A DNA stretch of 64,000 bases, taken from the NCBI RefSeq assembly GCF_003955715.1, contig NZ_CP034463.1:10168001-10232000 (forward strand), read 5' to 3'. The notes beneath the pieces are model-generated. The model ran no database searches. It was not told the origin of the DNA and saw only the letters and a program-made list of their open reading frames with translations. Made by a program: the position numbers and the translations under genes. Source of the stretch: Streptomyces aquilus (GTDB lineage Bacteria; Actinomycetota; Actinomycetes; Streptomycetales; Streptomycetaceae). Positions 26,670-35,649 of the stretch are shown piece by piece. Position 1 is the stretch's first letter, and every line of letters starts with the position of its first letter.

Positions 26670-26930
26670 TCATCCGGACGGCGCCGGGCCCTCTCCCATG
26701 AAGGGGACCAGCAGACGCCCCCGGCTATCGAGGTGAGCCCGCCCCGCTGGATGAATCCAGCGTTCCTGCCCGCCGGGAAAGTGCAGCCGCGCCCACCCGG
26801 CCGATCGCATCCCCGCTGCCACACGCAGCGGCACACCTCGCAGCACACCACCCCATTCCGAAGCCTCCGCAGGAGCGAACACTCCGAGATCCACATCGAT
26901 GGCCAGGCGCTCTCCCACCACCTCGAGCAC
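26670..26930 (-). CDS. hypothetical small protein
   Basis: An 86-aa frame with protein-like composition (GERLAIDVDLGVFAPAEASEW and RLHFPGGQERWIHPAGRA). It could be a small beta-rich domain. The frame is open further upstream, so the start is uncertain, and there is no clear ribosome binding site. It overlaps other open frames on both strands. I list it as possible only; the rest of 26518-27195 shows nothing else. Confidence 0.3.
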   Translation of the reverse strand: MLEVVGERLAIDVDLGVFAPAEASEWGGVLRGVPLRVAAGMRSAGWARLHFPGGQERWIHPAGRAHLDSRGRLLVPFMGEGPAPSG

Positions 26931-27198
26931 AACGACTGCGTCCGGTGGAAGGGGCGTACAGCCACTGTCTCCTCGGCGGAGGTCTGCCGCGACCGCACAT
27001 CAGGTGACATCGCTTTGCCAGGCTGCAGTGATGGGGCCACACACGACGGTCCTGTCTCACACGCCCCAGTGATCCGCTGATGGGATCCCCGCGACCCGGC
27101 CGTTCGCCCCCCGGACTCCACTCAGTGGGAAGAATGTTCACCATGACACCCTCCGACCGGTGACCGTCGGCCCGCCCGATAGCTAGGGCGGCCGGTTG

Positions 27199-27357
27199 GT
27201 GCATATCCACAAGGAGGCCGTCGGCCGCGCCTTCGGCCTCTGGGACGTGGTCGTCCTCCTTCAGCGTGCCGGGCTTGACACGGGAGAAGAGGACATGATT
27301 ACCGCCTCGGATCTCATCGAGTGGATCGGCGGAGGCCCGACCGTCTGGGAACCGTGA
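27199..27357 (+). CDS. small acidic hypothetical protein
   Basis: A 52-codon frame starting GTG CAT ATC CAC (an in-frame TTG lies just before). It encodes a well-formed helix region (HKEAVGRAFGLWDVVVLLQR) followed by SDLIEWIGGGPTVWEP at the C-terminus. Codon use is strongly GC-ending and an in-frame TAG at 27184 bounds it. It looks like a real small protein or the surviving C-terminus of a larger one. I cannot name the family. Confidence 0.45.
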   Translation: MHIHKEAVGRAFGLWDVVVLLQRAGLDTGEEDMITASDLIEWIGGGPTVWEP

Positions 27358-27577
27358 CGAGCGATCCTCTCACCCAAGCCGCGGCACACCACCTCTCACC
27401 GAAATTGATCATGAAAGAGTCGCCGGAGTGCCTCCGAAGTCGACTCGGAACGGCATCCACGGGAAGTGGCATAGCGTCAAGCCTTCTGGCGGAAGGACCG
27501 TCCGCCCTCACCGACACGCTGGACGTCCGTGCTCGACGCTCCGACCTGGAGCAAGTCCTGCAAGGTTGGCGAACGGC

Positions 27578-28432
27578 TCACAGGGTGTGGCTGCGTGGCA
27601 ACCCCTTCATCGGGCGCCTTGTCTTGCGTGGCGCTCCTGTCGGCGCGCCGGGTACCGGGCGGTGCAGGTGGTGGCGGGCGACGAGTTCGAGCGTCACCGC
27701 GACCGCGACGGACTGCACCGCCATGAGCGCGATCAGGACGAACAGCTGCACCGCCCCGGCCATCACGGGACTCGCCCCTGCCATCAGCATGCCGACGAAT
27801 GCACCGGGGAGGGTGACCAGCCCGACCGTACGGGTCTGGTCGAGGCCCGGCAGGAGTGCCTCCGATGCCGCGGGGCGGGCGATCTCCATCCGTGCGTCCC
27901 GGTCCAGGAAGCCCAGGGCCATCGCGGCTTCCACCTCCCCGTTGCGCTGGGCCAGTTCGTCCAGGGCTCGACGTCCGGCGAGGACGGTCACGGTGAGTGC
28001 GCCGCCGATGAAGATGCCCGTGATCGGGATCAGTGCGATGCCGCGCAGCGGGACGAGCCCCGTCAGCAGCAGTGCCGCGACGACCGGCACCACGCCGGCG
28101 GCGATCGGGGCGGCCGTAAGCCACCAGGTGCGGTCACTGGTGATTCTCCGCCCAGCCGTACGCACCGCCACCGAGAACATGACGACCAGGAACGCCAACA
28201 GCCCTGGCACGGACTTGACGGCCCACGCGATGACCACCGACACGACGGCCAGCTGGGCCGCGGCCCTCAGCCCGGCGACGAGGATCTCCCGGGCCCGGCT
28301 CCGGTACGGGTGCGGGTCGAGATGGAACCGCCCCGCGACCACCGCCGCCGCCAGGAGCAGAGCGGCGAGCAGGACGCCGAGGGTGATGTTGACCGGGACG
28401 AGGGATGCCGCACTCGACGTCACGTTCCCCAC
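27578..28432 (-). CDS. FetB/YbbM-like (UPF0014) ABC transporter permease
   Basis: A 284-aa membrane protein of the UPF0014 family; its E. coli member FetB exports iron together with the ATPase FetA. About seven hydrophobic helices are present. Diagnostic parts are RAAAQLAVVSVVIAW, the segment RRALDELAQRNGEVEAAMALG, and SEALLPGLDQTRTVGLVTLPGAFVGMLMAG. GTG starts at 28432 or 28423 are both possible; AAGGA lies just upstream. No FetA-like ATPase gene is adjacent. It reads in the same direction as the response regulator 32 bp upstream. Regions 27358-27577 and 28433-28464 are non-coding. Confidence 0.82.
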   Translation of the reverse strand: MGNVTSSAASLVPVNITLGVLLAALLLAAAVVAGRFHLDPHPYRSRAREILVAGLRAAAQLAVVSVVIAWAVKSVPGLLAFLVVMFSVAVRTAGRRITSDRTWWLTAAPIAAGVVPVVAALLLTGLVPLRGIALIPITGIFIGGALTVTVLAGRRALDELAQRNGEVEAAMALGFLDRDARMEIARPAASEALLPGLDQTRTVGLVTLPGAFVGMLMAGASPVMAGAVQLFVLIALMAVQSVAVAVTLELVARHHLHRPVPGAPTGAPRKTRRPMKGLPRSHTL

Positions 28433-28464
28433 CTGTCCTTGCTCACTGACACGTCGGCCGCATC

Positions 28465-29211
28465 TCAACCCATCGGATCCGGCGGCCGTTCCAGCCGGTA
28501 TCCGTGCCCTCGCAGCGTGGTGATCTCCGGCAGGCGGACAGGACTGTCCTCGGCCTGCGCCGCCTCGGTGAGTCTGCGGCGTAGGCCCGCCATCGTCACG
28601 TCGAGGGTCTTGGTCGGTCCGAACCAGTTCTCGTCCCATACCTCGGCCATCAACGTCTCCCGCGACACCGCCTCGCCGACCCGCTCGGCCAGCGCCGCGA
28701 GCAGGTCGAACTCCTTCGCCCGCAAGGGGATTTCGACATCGTGCAGAGCGCATCGTCGGGCGGAGACGTCGACGACCAGATCCCCCAGCCGCACCGGCTT
28801 GCGGACCGGGGCAGCCACTGTCTGCCGCCGTAGATGCGCTCGCAGCCGGGCGAGCAGCACGGTCATGCTGAACGGTTTGACGAGATAGTCGTCGGCCCCG
28901 GCATCCAGTCCGGCGATGACGTCGATGTCCTCGGTCCGCGCGGTCAGCACGACGATCAGCAGATCGGGGAGGCGGGCCCGCAGATCCCGGGCCACGTCCA
29001 GGCCGTCCATGTCGGGCAGTCCCAAGTCCAGCAGCAGCACGTCGTACGGTGTCCGCGCGGCCTCGGCCAGGGCGCCCGCCCCCGTACGGCACCAGGTCGG
29101 CGCGTAGTCGTGACCGCGCAGGCCGGCCTCCAGATGGCGGCCGATGGTGTCGTCGTCCTCGACGACCAGGACACGGTGGCGGTGGCGGTCCGGTGCGGCG
29201 GGCGTGCGCAT
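28465..29211 (-). CDS. OmpR-family response regulator
   Basis: A 248-aa regulator. The receiver has E18-D20, phospho-acceptor D62 in LLLDLGLPDMDG and K in YLVKPFS. The winged-helix domain includes LRAKEFDLLAALAERVGE and TKTLDVTMAGLRRRL. I chose the ATG at 29211. A TAGGCT hexamer seven bases before it could be a -10 box giving a leaderless mRNA. An alternative GTG at 29271 overlaps the stop of the permease gene (GTGA) and would add 20 residues. It probably pairs with the kinase at 34118 across the ABC genes. Confidence 0.88.
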   Translation of the reverse strand: MRTPAAPDRHRHRVLVVEDDDTIGRHLEAGLRGHDYAPTWCRTGAGALAEAARTPYDVLLLDLGLPDMDGLDVARDLRARLPDLLIVVLTARTEDIDVIAGLDAGADDYLVKPFSMTVLLARLRAHLRRQTVAAPVRKPVRLGDLVVDVSARRCALHDVEIPLRAKEFDLLAALAERVGEAVSRETLMAEVWDENWFGPTKTLDVTMAGLRRRLTEAAQAEDSPVRLPEITTLRGHGYRLERPPDPMG

Positions 29212-29267
29212 GGACCACAGCCTAGGAGCGGACAGGGCGGGGAGCCCGTCCTGCGCGCGGAGAGTGT

Positions 29268-31919
29268 TCACAGGTCGCGGAGCTCCTCCACGGCGGGGCG
29301 TCGGGTCTTGCGGATGCCGTTGAGGGCCGCGGCCACGATGGCGGCGACGGCGGCGGTGCCGGTAAGCGCGAGGTAGGCGCCGGGGACCGAGAGGTCGGCG
29401 GGTGGCGGATCGAAGACGCCGGTCAGCACCTTGACCAGCATCTGCGACAGGGCCCAGCCGATCAGGGCGCCCCCGGCGAGACCGCCGACGGCCAGCAGCA
29501 GGGCCTCGGTGAGGACCATGCCGCGCAGGTGCCGTGCCCGCGCGCCGAGGACCGTGGCGATCGCGAAGGTACGGCGGCGTTCGGCGAGCCCGAGGGCGAG
29601 GACGAGCCCACCGGCTCCCGCGGCCAGCAGCACCGCGAAGGCGAGTTCGATGCGTGTCAGGCCCGCCAGGTCAACCGACGTCAGGCTGGTGCCGACGGTG
29701 CCGCGGGTCTGGGTCAGGTCGGTGACGGTGGCACCGGTGCCGAGCTGCCCACGCAGCTGCGCGGCGATCTGCTTCTGGTGGCTGCCACCGGTGTCGAGGA
29801 GGAAGGCGCCCACCGCGTCGCTGCCGGTGGCCTTGGCGATGTAGGAGGCGTTGGCGACGAAGAAGCTGTCCTTGGGGGCGGTGGGGAACTCCTTGGCGAT
29901 GCCGGCGTAGTGGAAGGGGACCGTGTGCAGGGCTTTGGTGCGGGCGTCCTGGACGCGCAGGTTGACGGTGTCGCCGGGGGAGAGCTGGAAGTCGTTGACG
30001 GTCTCGACGCTGACCAGCAGGTTGTCCGGGTGCTGGGCAAGGCGCTGCATCAGCTGCCGAGCGGTGCCGCCGGCGAAGTAGGCGTCCTGGAGCGAGGTGG
30101 CCCCGGCGATGGTGTCCGGGCGGACGCCGTACAGGTCCTGCAGGTCGGAGCCGACATAGGCGAAGCGGTGCTGGAGGGGTTCGACGTGCCGTACACCGGA
30201 GATCTTCAGGGCCGCTCCGGAAGCGGGTGGGACCCGGGCCCCGGGCGGTTCGGTGACGGTGACGTCGGCGCCGTTGGTGAGCCGGGCGTCGACCTCGGCC
30301 TGCTGGTGGTACGTGGCGTTGAAGACGGCGGTGGACACGGCGAAGGAGACGGCCAGGGCGAGCAGCACCACCGAGCGGGCGAGCGGTCGCCGGCGCCGGG
30401 TCAGTACGGCCGCGGTGGTCCCGGCCAGGGTCGCGGTCAGCGGGCGGGCCAGCCGGGTCAGAACGGGACGGCCACGGGTGAGGACCAGCAGGGTCAGGCG
30501 CCACAGCAGCAGGGCCGCGCCGATCCACAGCAGGGCGGGGCCGAGGAAGGCCCAGTACGACACGGAGATGCTGGGAACGCCCTCAGGGGCGAGGACCAGC
30601 GCGTACTGGTTGCCGGAGGAGGCGCGGAAGACCAGCCACGAGCCGATCAGGAGCACGAGGTCCAGGCCGTACCGCAGCCACCAAGGGGACCGGGAGGGAC
30701 GTACGCCCTCCTGTTTGCGGGTGTCGGCGACGGTGACCGTGCGGAGGTCCCGCAGTGCGGGGACGAGAACGGCACCGGCGGCCACCGCGGCTCCGAGTAC
30801 GAAGGCGATCGCGTACCAGACGACCCACTGCCCCGCGCTCGCGCCGAACGAGGCCGCACCGAACGCGAGACGGCCGGTGAGCGCGGCGACACCCAGCCCC
30901 GCGAGGCCCCCGGCGAGGCCGATGAGGGCGGCTTCCAGGCCCGCGAGGCCGGTGATTTGGCGGGGCCGCAGCCCGCGCAGTCGCAGCAACCCTTGTTCCT
31001 GGCGCCGCCGTTCACCGCCGGCCGAGGCGACCGCCGCTGTGAGCGCGGCCGCCAGGACCGCGCCCGGCACGCCGAGGAAGAGGAAGAGGATCTGGGCGTA
31101 CAGGGCGTCCTGGCGGGCGGAGTCGAGGGCGGCGCCGATGTTGTTGCCGACCAGGGCGGTGCCTGCCGAGCGGGCCTCCAGGTTGTGGGCGGCACCGGTG
31201 ACCGAGGAGAACGCGGCGGCCGGGTCGGAGGTCAGCCCGGTGTTGGTGCGGGCGACGTGGATCTGGGTGGTGACGGCGGTGGCGCCGTGAGTGAGGGCGG
31301 CGAACCGGGCGGCGGGCAGCAGGACGACGTTGTCCGGGGGCGCGGTCGGCTGCGACTGGCTGGGGGCACCGACGGTCTGGAAGAGGGAGTCGGCCTGGGG
31401 CAGGTCGACGACGCCGTCCACCTTCACGCGGTGCGGGCCTGCACCGGGGATCTGGATGGCGATGGTGTCGCCTGGGGCGGCGTGCAGGTTGGAGGCGGTC
31501 TGCTGGGCCAGCAGGACGCCGGTGGAGGAGCCCGACAGCGTACGGACGGCGTCCGGAAAGCGGGCACGGTAGCCGTCGGGCAGTCCGAGGGCGACACCGG
31601 GGCCGGTGGTCTGGGTGCTGCCCTGCACATGGGCCGTGAAGGCGCTGGTGTGGGCGAAGCCGACGGGCAGCGCGGTGCGGGTGCCGGGGGTCTTCTGGAC
31701 GAGGGACAGGACGGCGTTCGGGTCGGCGCCGGGCTGCACCTGGACCTGCCAGTCCACGGCGACCGAGCGCAGGGCGCGTTGGGTCATGGTCGCCTTGGAC
31801 GCGGTGAGGAAGGAGCCGAGCGCGGCGACGAGGGCGACCGCGAGTGTGACGCCTGCCAGGGCGGCCAGCAGTCGGCCGGTGCGGTGGCGGGCCAGGCCTT
31901 GCGCCCATGCGGTGATCAT
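29268..31919 (-). CDS. FtsX/MacB-like ABC permease
   Basis: An 883-aa membrane protein with two FtsX-type domains. It has an N-terminal helix, a large extracytoplasmic part (about residues 40-270), three helices, a central linker with two more helices, a second extracytoplasmic part (about 520-730) and three C-terminal helices. This double layout is usual for actinobacterial MacB-like permeases that move hydrophobic compounds or lipoproteins. The ATG overlaps the ATPase stop by 4 bp. The substrate is not known; the surrounding two-component genes suggest induction by an envelope or antibiotic signal. Confidence 0.88.
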   Translation of the reverse strand: MITAWAQGLARHRTGRLLAALAGVTLAVALVAALGSFLTASKATMTQRALRSVAVDWQVQVQPGADPNAVLSLVQKTPGTRTALPVGFAHTSAFTAHVQGSTQTTGPGVALGLPDGYRARFPDAVRTLSGSSTGVLLAQQTASNLHAAPGDTIAIQIPGAGPHRVKVDGVVDLPQADSLFQTVGAPSQSQPTAPPDNVVLLPAARFAALTHGATAVTTQIHVARTNTGLTSDPAAAFSSVTGAAHNLEARSAGTALVGNNIGAALDSARQDALYAQILFLFLGVPGAVLAAALTAAVASAGGERRRQEQGLLRLRGLRPRQITGLAGLEAALIGLAGGLAGLGVAALTGRLAFGAASFGASAGQWVVWYAIAFVLGAAVAAGAVLVPALRDLRTVTVADTRKQEGVRPSRSPWWLRYGLDLVLLIGSWLVFRASSGNQYALVLAPEGVPSISVSYWAFLGPALLWIGAALLLWRLTLLVLTRGRPVLTRLARPLTATLAGTTAAVLTRRRRPLARSVVLLALAVSFAVSTAVFNATYHQQAEVDARLTNGADVTVTEPPGARVPPASGAALKISGVRHVEPLQHRFAYVGSDLQDLYGVRPDTIAGATSLQDAYFAGGTARQLMQRLAQHPDNLLVSVETVNDFQLSPGDTVNLRVQDARTKALHTVPFHYAGIAKEFPTAPKDSFFVANASYIAKATGSDAVGAFLLDTGGSHQKQIAAQLRGQLGTGATVTDLTQTRGTVGTSLTSVDLAGLTRIELAFAVLLAAGAGGLVLALGLAERRRTFAIATVLGARARHLRGMVLTEALLLAVGGLAGGALIGWALSQMLVKVLTGVFDPPPADLSVPGAYLALTGTAAVAAIVAAALNGIRKTRRPAVEELRDL

Positions 31920-32578
31920 GACACCTCCTCGGGTGTGAGCAGTCGTCCGTCGCGCATGCTGCGCCGGACGGTGAGCCGGGCGGCGACGGCCGGATCGTGG
32001 GTGGTGACGACGAGGGCCGCACCGGTGTGGTCGGCGGCCGTCAGCAGGGCGTCCAGGACACGGGAGCCGGTGGCGTGGTCGAGGCGGCCGGTGGGTTCGT
32101 CGGCGAGGATCAGGCGAGGTGCCTGGGCCAGCACCCGGGCGGCGGCCACCCGTTGGGCCTGCCCGCCGGAGATCTCCTCGGGCAGCCGTTCGGCGAGGTC
32201 GGCGGAGTCCACCCGGGCGAGCGCGGCGAGCGCGGCCCTCCTGGCCTCGTCCTCCGCGCGGTCGGTGAGGACCAGGGGCAGGGCGGTGTTCTCGGCCACG
32301 TTCAGGGCGGGGATCAGGCTGTCGCCCTGGAAGACGAGGCCGATGTCGTACGGCCCGAGGGAGGCGGCGCGGGTGACGGTGCCGTGGGTGGGCTGTTCGA
32401 GTCCGGCGAGCAGATGGAGCAGCGAGCTCTTGCCCGATCCCGAGGGGCCGACCACCGCGAGCCGGTCCCCGGCCCGGATCGTCAGGTCGGCGCCGTGCAC
32501 GGCCACCACCGCCTGGGCTCCCCGGCCGAAGGTCAGGGCCGCGTCCGTGCAGCTGACGAGCACGTCATCCGACGACAT
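31916..32578 (-). CDS. LolD/MacB-type ABC ATPase
   Basis: A 220-aa ATPase with Walker A GPSGSGKSS (about residue 37), Q-loop VFQGDSL, signature ISGGQAQR, Walker B LILADEPTG and H-loop VVTTHDP. The ATG at 32578 (MSSDDVLVSC) lies within the 3' end of the preceding ATPase gene, a 14-bp overlap. It couples to the permease gene by ATGA. Confidence 0.9.
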   Translation of the reverse strand: MSSDDVLVSCTDAALTFGRGAQAVVAVHGADLTIRAGDRLAVVGPSGSGKSSLLHLLAGLEQPTHGTVTRAASLGPYDIGLVFQGDSLIPALNVAENTALPLVLTDRAEDEARRAALAALARVDSADLAERLPEEISGGQAQRVAAARVLAQAPRLILADEPTGRLDHATGSRVLDALLTAADHTGAALVVTTHDPAVAARLTVRRSMRDGRLLTPEEVS

Positions 32579-33314
32579 CGTGTGCCTCCTCGCGGTTGTG
32601 CGGGGGCGGGGCACCGGTGGCCCTGCCGTCTGTCAGGGTGATCACCCGGTCCGCTACCCGGACCGCCTCCGCGCTGTGCGTGACGAGCAGCACCGCGCAG
32701 CCTTCCGTGGCCCGATCCCGAAGCAGTGAAAGCACCAACTGTTCGGTCTCGCCGTCGAGTTCGCCGGTCGGTTCGTCGGCGAGCAGGACGGCGGGCGCGT
32801 TGGCCAGCGCGACGGCGAGCCCTGCCCGCGCCAGCTCGCCGCCGGACAGCTCCCGGGGCAGGGCGCGTGTCCGCCCGGTCAGCCCGACCTGCGCCAGCAG
32901 GGTCTCGGCCGGGACAGGGGGCCTGCCGCCCTGCGCCCGTTGCGGCAGGCGGACGTTGTCGAGCACGTTCAGGTGGGGCAGCAGGTTGCGGGTCTGCAGC
33001 AGGACGCCGATGTGCCGGGCGCGCAGCCGGGCCCGCTCGGTCTCCGGCCGGTGGCTGATCCGTACGCCGCTCACGCGGACCTCGCCGCCGGAGGGTTCGT
33101 CGAGTCCGGCCAGGCACGCCAGCAGAGTCGACTTTCCGGCCCCGGACGGTCCCACGACCGCGACGGTCTCACCACGTCGCACCGTCAGCGACACCCCGCG
33201 CAGCGCGAGGGTCTCCTCCTCGCCGGCCCGGTAGAAGCGGTACAGCTCGCGGGCTGTCAGCACCTCGTGGGCCGAGCCGCGGGTGTCGTACGAGTCGACT
33301 GGCATCACGCTCAC
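32565..33314 (-). CDS. LolD/MacB-type ABC ATPase
   Basis: A 249-aa ATPase with Walker A GPSGAGKST, signature LSGGELARAGLA, Walker B VLLADEPTGELD and H-loop LLVTHSA. Its signature ends GGELAR instead of GGQxQR, an unusual variant. I chose the GTG at 33314 because it overlaps the lipoprotein stop (GTGA); a GTG two codons earlier and an ATG three codons later are possible. Two ATPase genes serve one double permease, so the complex may be a heterodimer. Confidence 0.88.
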   Translation of the reverse strand: MSVMPVDSYDTRGSAHEVLTARELYRFYRAGEEETLALRGVSLTVRRGETVAVVGPSGAGKSTLLACLAGLDEPSGGEVRVSGVRISHRPETERARLRARHIGVLLQTRNLLPHLNVLDNVRLPQRAQGGRPPVPAETLLAQVGLTGRTRALPRELSGGELARAGLAVALANAPAVLLADEPTGELDGETEQLVLSLLRDRATEGCAVLLVTHSAEAVRVADRVITLTDGRATGAPPPHNREEAHDVVG

Positions 33315-33961
33315 CGCCACGCGAAGGAGTCGCTGACGAAGCGCCAGGGATCGACGTTGTCCGCGTTGACCGGGCCGGACAGGGTCAGGTCGACCTCGTG
33401 TCCCGCGCGATAGAAGGCATACCGTTCGAACGCGTCCCGCACGACCTTGCCGGTCACCGGGTCCTTCGTCGAGTCGCCCTGGTAGGTCAGCAGGACCACA
33501 CGGCCCGAGTGCCGCGTCACCTCCGACTCCTTGGGAGCGGCGAACTTCGGCACCTGGGAGCGCAGTTGCGGTATGACGGTGTCGTTGACGGAACGGGTCG
33601 TCGGCGCGCCGGCGGCGGAGACCGCCGTGATCTTCACCGTGTTGAGCTTGTCCGTGAACACGGTGGTGCTGCCCTGGTCGGTGCGGGCCCAGCCCTCGGG
33701 CACCTTCACGGTAAAGCCGGTGAAGGAACCGCCGGTCGGCCGGTAGGCGACGAACGCCTGATTATCGGGGATGTCACCGGGAGGGTTGGACTCGGTGGGC
33801 GCCGCGTTGTTCTGCCCGCCGCCTGCACCCCCTGAGGAGGACCCGGCTGGGGACGCCGTCGAACCGGAGCCCGAGCCCGAACCCGTCCCGGCACAGCCCG
33901 CAGTCACCGCCGCCACCAAGGCCAGTCCGACGACCGCGTACGTCCGTGTGCGTGCTGCCAT
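33311..33961 (-). CDS. lipoprotein of the MacB-like export operon
   Basis: A 216-aa secreted lipoprotein. The signal peptide ends in AVTAGC with lipid-acceptor C23. A Gly/Ser linker (about 24-60) and one compact domain (about 70-216) follow. GGAGG lies nine bases before the ATG at 33961. It is the first gene of the five-gene leftward operon (lipoprotein, two ATPases, permease, regulator). It may act as an extracellular partner of the permease or as a sensor of its cargo. I do not recognise a named family. Confidence 0.8.
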   Translation of the reverse strand: MAARTRTYAVVGLALVAAVTAGCAGTGSGSGSGSTASPAGSSSGGAGGGQNNAAPTESNPPGDIPDNQAFVAYRPTGGSFTGFTVKVPEGWARTDQGSTTVFTDKLNTVKITAVSAAGAPTTRSVNDTVIPQLRSQVPKFAAPKESEVTRHSGRVVLLTYQGDSTKDPVTGKVVRDAFERYAFYRAGHEVDLTLSGPVNADNVDPWRFVSDSFAWR

Positions 33962-34117
33962 GACCACTGCCCTCCAGGGGGAGTCCGCGGACCGGACGAT
34001 CCACAGCACCGACGCTAGGGAGAGGCCGGTTAACGCCCTGCTCGCCGTGGGTTAGAGGACGGCAAAAGCGTGTGGCGGAGCACGTCCGCCCAGGTGAACG
34101 GCCCGCATGATGGGGTC
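33962..34117. promoter_or_regulatory. divergent promoter region with direct repeats
   Basis: The 156 bp between the lipoprotein gene and the divergent kinase gene contain GGTTAACG (34029-34036) and, one to two helical turns on, GGGTTAGAGG (34049-34058). Such GGTTA direct repeats are plausible OmpR-type regulator sites, which would let one regulator control both directions. Confidence 0.4.
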
Positions 34118-35434
34118 ATGAGACAGCGCGTGGTGCGAGTCGCCCTGACCGCCGCTCTGGTCGCAGTCGTCCTCCTCGCGGTCCCGCTGGCCCTGGCCAT
34201 CAGGTCGTCCCTGTACGCCGACCAGCGCGACACCCTGGAGCGATCCGCCCTGGCCGGGGCCGTACGCGTGAGCCCTGACTACGCGACCGGCGACCCGGCG
34301 GAACTGCCGAGCCCCCCGGCAGGCGGGCGCCTCGGCCTGTACGACCCGCAGTCACGGCTGCGGGCGGGCAGCGGCCCCCGCTCGGGCGACGCCCCGGTCC
34401 GTCGAGCCTTGAGCGGAGACGCCGTACGGGGCGACTCGGGCGGTGACCTGGTGGTGACGGTACCCGTCTCCCACGCCGAGAAGGTGATCGGCGTCGTGCG
34501 GGCTTCGTCCGCCGCAGCGTCCGTGCGCGACCGTGTCCTCGTTGCGTGGGCGGTGCTGCTGGGGGTGGCGGCTCTGGCGCTGGCCGTCGCAGTCGTCGTG
34601 GCCCGTCGTCAGGCGCGGGCCCTGGCGTCTCCGTTGGAGGATCTGTCCCGCCACTGCCGGGCCGTGACCGAGGGTGACCTGAACGCCCGCGCCGCCCCCA
34701 GCAGCATCGGCGAGATCGACCAGGTCGCCCGTACCCACAACGAGATGTTGCACAGCCTGTCCGAACTCCTCCGCCACGAAAGCGACTTCGCCGCCAACGC
34801 CTCCCACCAGCTGCGCACTCCGCTCACCGGTCTGCAACTTGCCCTGGAGGCGGGCCTGGCCCAGGACGACGACGCGCGTCTGCGCCCCGTCCTGACCGAG
34901 GCACTGGCCACCACCCACCGACTGCACCACACGGTGGAGGAGGTGTTGCGCCTGTCGGGTGCGAGCAAGGTGTCCCCCTCCGCCGCAGGGCAGATCGCGG
35001 TGGGTCAACTGCTGCGGGACGCCGAGGAGCGGTGGCACGGCTTGTTCGCCCGGGACGGCAGACGCCTGGAGTGCGCCGCACGAGGCACACCGAGCGATGT
35101 ACTGGTCCCAGGCGCGCCCGTGTCGGAGGTGCTCGGCATCCTGCTGGACAACGCCCGCGTGCATGGGCGCGGGACCGTCCGGGTCACCGTGCGGGACCTG
35201 GATGATGCCCTCGCCTTCGACGTGAGCGACGAGGGTGCCGTGGCGGGCGAGCCGGCCCGGCTGTTCGACCGGGGGCACACCGGGGGCGGACCGGGAGCGG
35301 GCATCGGCCTGGCTCTCGCCCGGGACCTGGCCGTCTCGCTCGGCGGCAGGATCTCCCTGGCCCGTGCTTGCCCCGCCACCTTCACCTTGCTCATTCCCGT
35401 TGACCGGGACGAGGCACAGGAGTCGTCCGGATGA
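34118..35434 (+). CDS. sensor histidine kinase
   Basis: A 438-aa kinase with two membrane helices (about residues 8-30 and 140-165) around an extracytoplasmic domain of about 105 residues, then HAMP, HisKA with H230 in NASHQLRTPLTGL, and an ATPase domain with LLDNARVHG and GAGIGLALARDLA. In the G1 region, DEGAVAGEPARLF lacks the usual DxGPG; this is a degenerate version that may still bind ATP. It is transcribed away from the ABC operon and probably signals to the regulator at 28465. Confidence 0.87.
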   Translation: MRQRVVRVALTAALVAVVLLAVPLALAIRSSLYADQRDTLERSALAGAVRVSPDYATGDPAELPSPPAGGRLGLYDPQSRLRAGSGPRSGDAPVRRALSGDAVRGDSGGDLVVTVPVSHAEKVIGVVRASSAAASVRDRVLVAWAVLLGVAALALAVAVVVARRQARALASPLEDLSRHCRAVTEGDLNARAAPSSIGEIDQVARTHNEMLHSLSELLRHESDFAANASHQLRTPLTGLQLALEAGLAQDDDARLRPVLTEALATTHRLHHTVEEVLRLSGASKVSPSAAGQIAVGQLLRDAEERWHGLFARDGRRLECAARGTPSDVLVPGAPVSEVLGILLDNARVHGRGTVRVTVRDLDDALAFDVSDEGAVAGEPARLFDRGHTGGGPGAGIGLALARDLAVSLGGRISLARACPATFTLLIPVDRDEAQESSG

Positions 35435-35649
35435 GAGGACCGCATTGCGCCGCCCTTCCAGTGGCGAACGGGCCGGGCTGCTCGACGGCTCAGTAGCCGT
35501 CGATCGGTCTTGAAGAAAAGCAGACCTGCTTGAAGAAGACCCGACCGCTTCTTCCGTGTGCGTTCACACATGCGCCGTTTCCGGTACGCAAGACGCGACT
35601 CTGATGGGCCCGCCTCGCAAAGCGCCCCAAAGAGCCGGGAGATGCACAC

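Noticed and set aside
26445..27080. 211-codon plus-strand frame
   Set aside because: Rich in Arg, Ser, His and Pro, lacks a ribosome binding site and begins ahead of a hairpin terminator.
29529..32729. 1066-codon plus-strand frame
   Set aside because: It is a Gly/Gln/Glu-rich shadow of the MacB-like permease and ATPase genes on the other strand, which have clear motifs.
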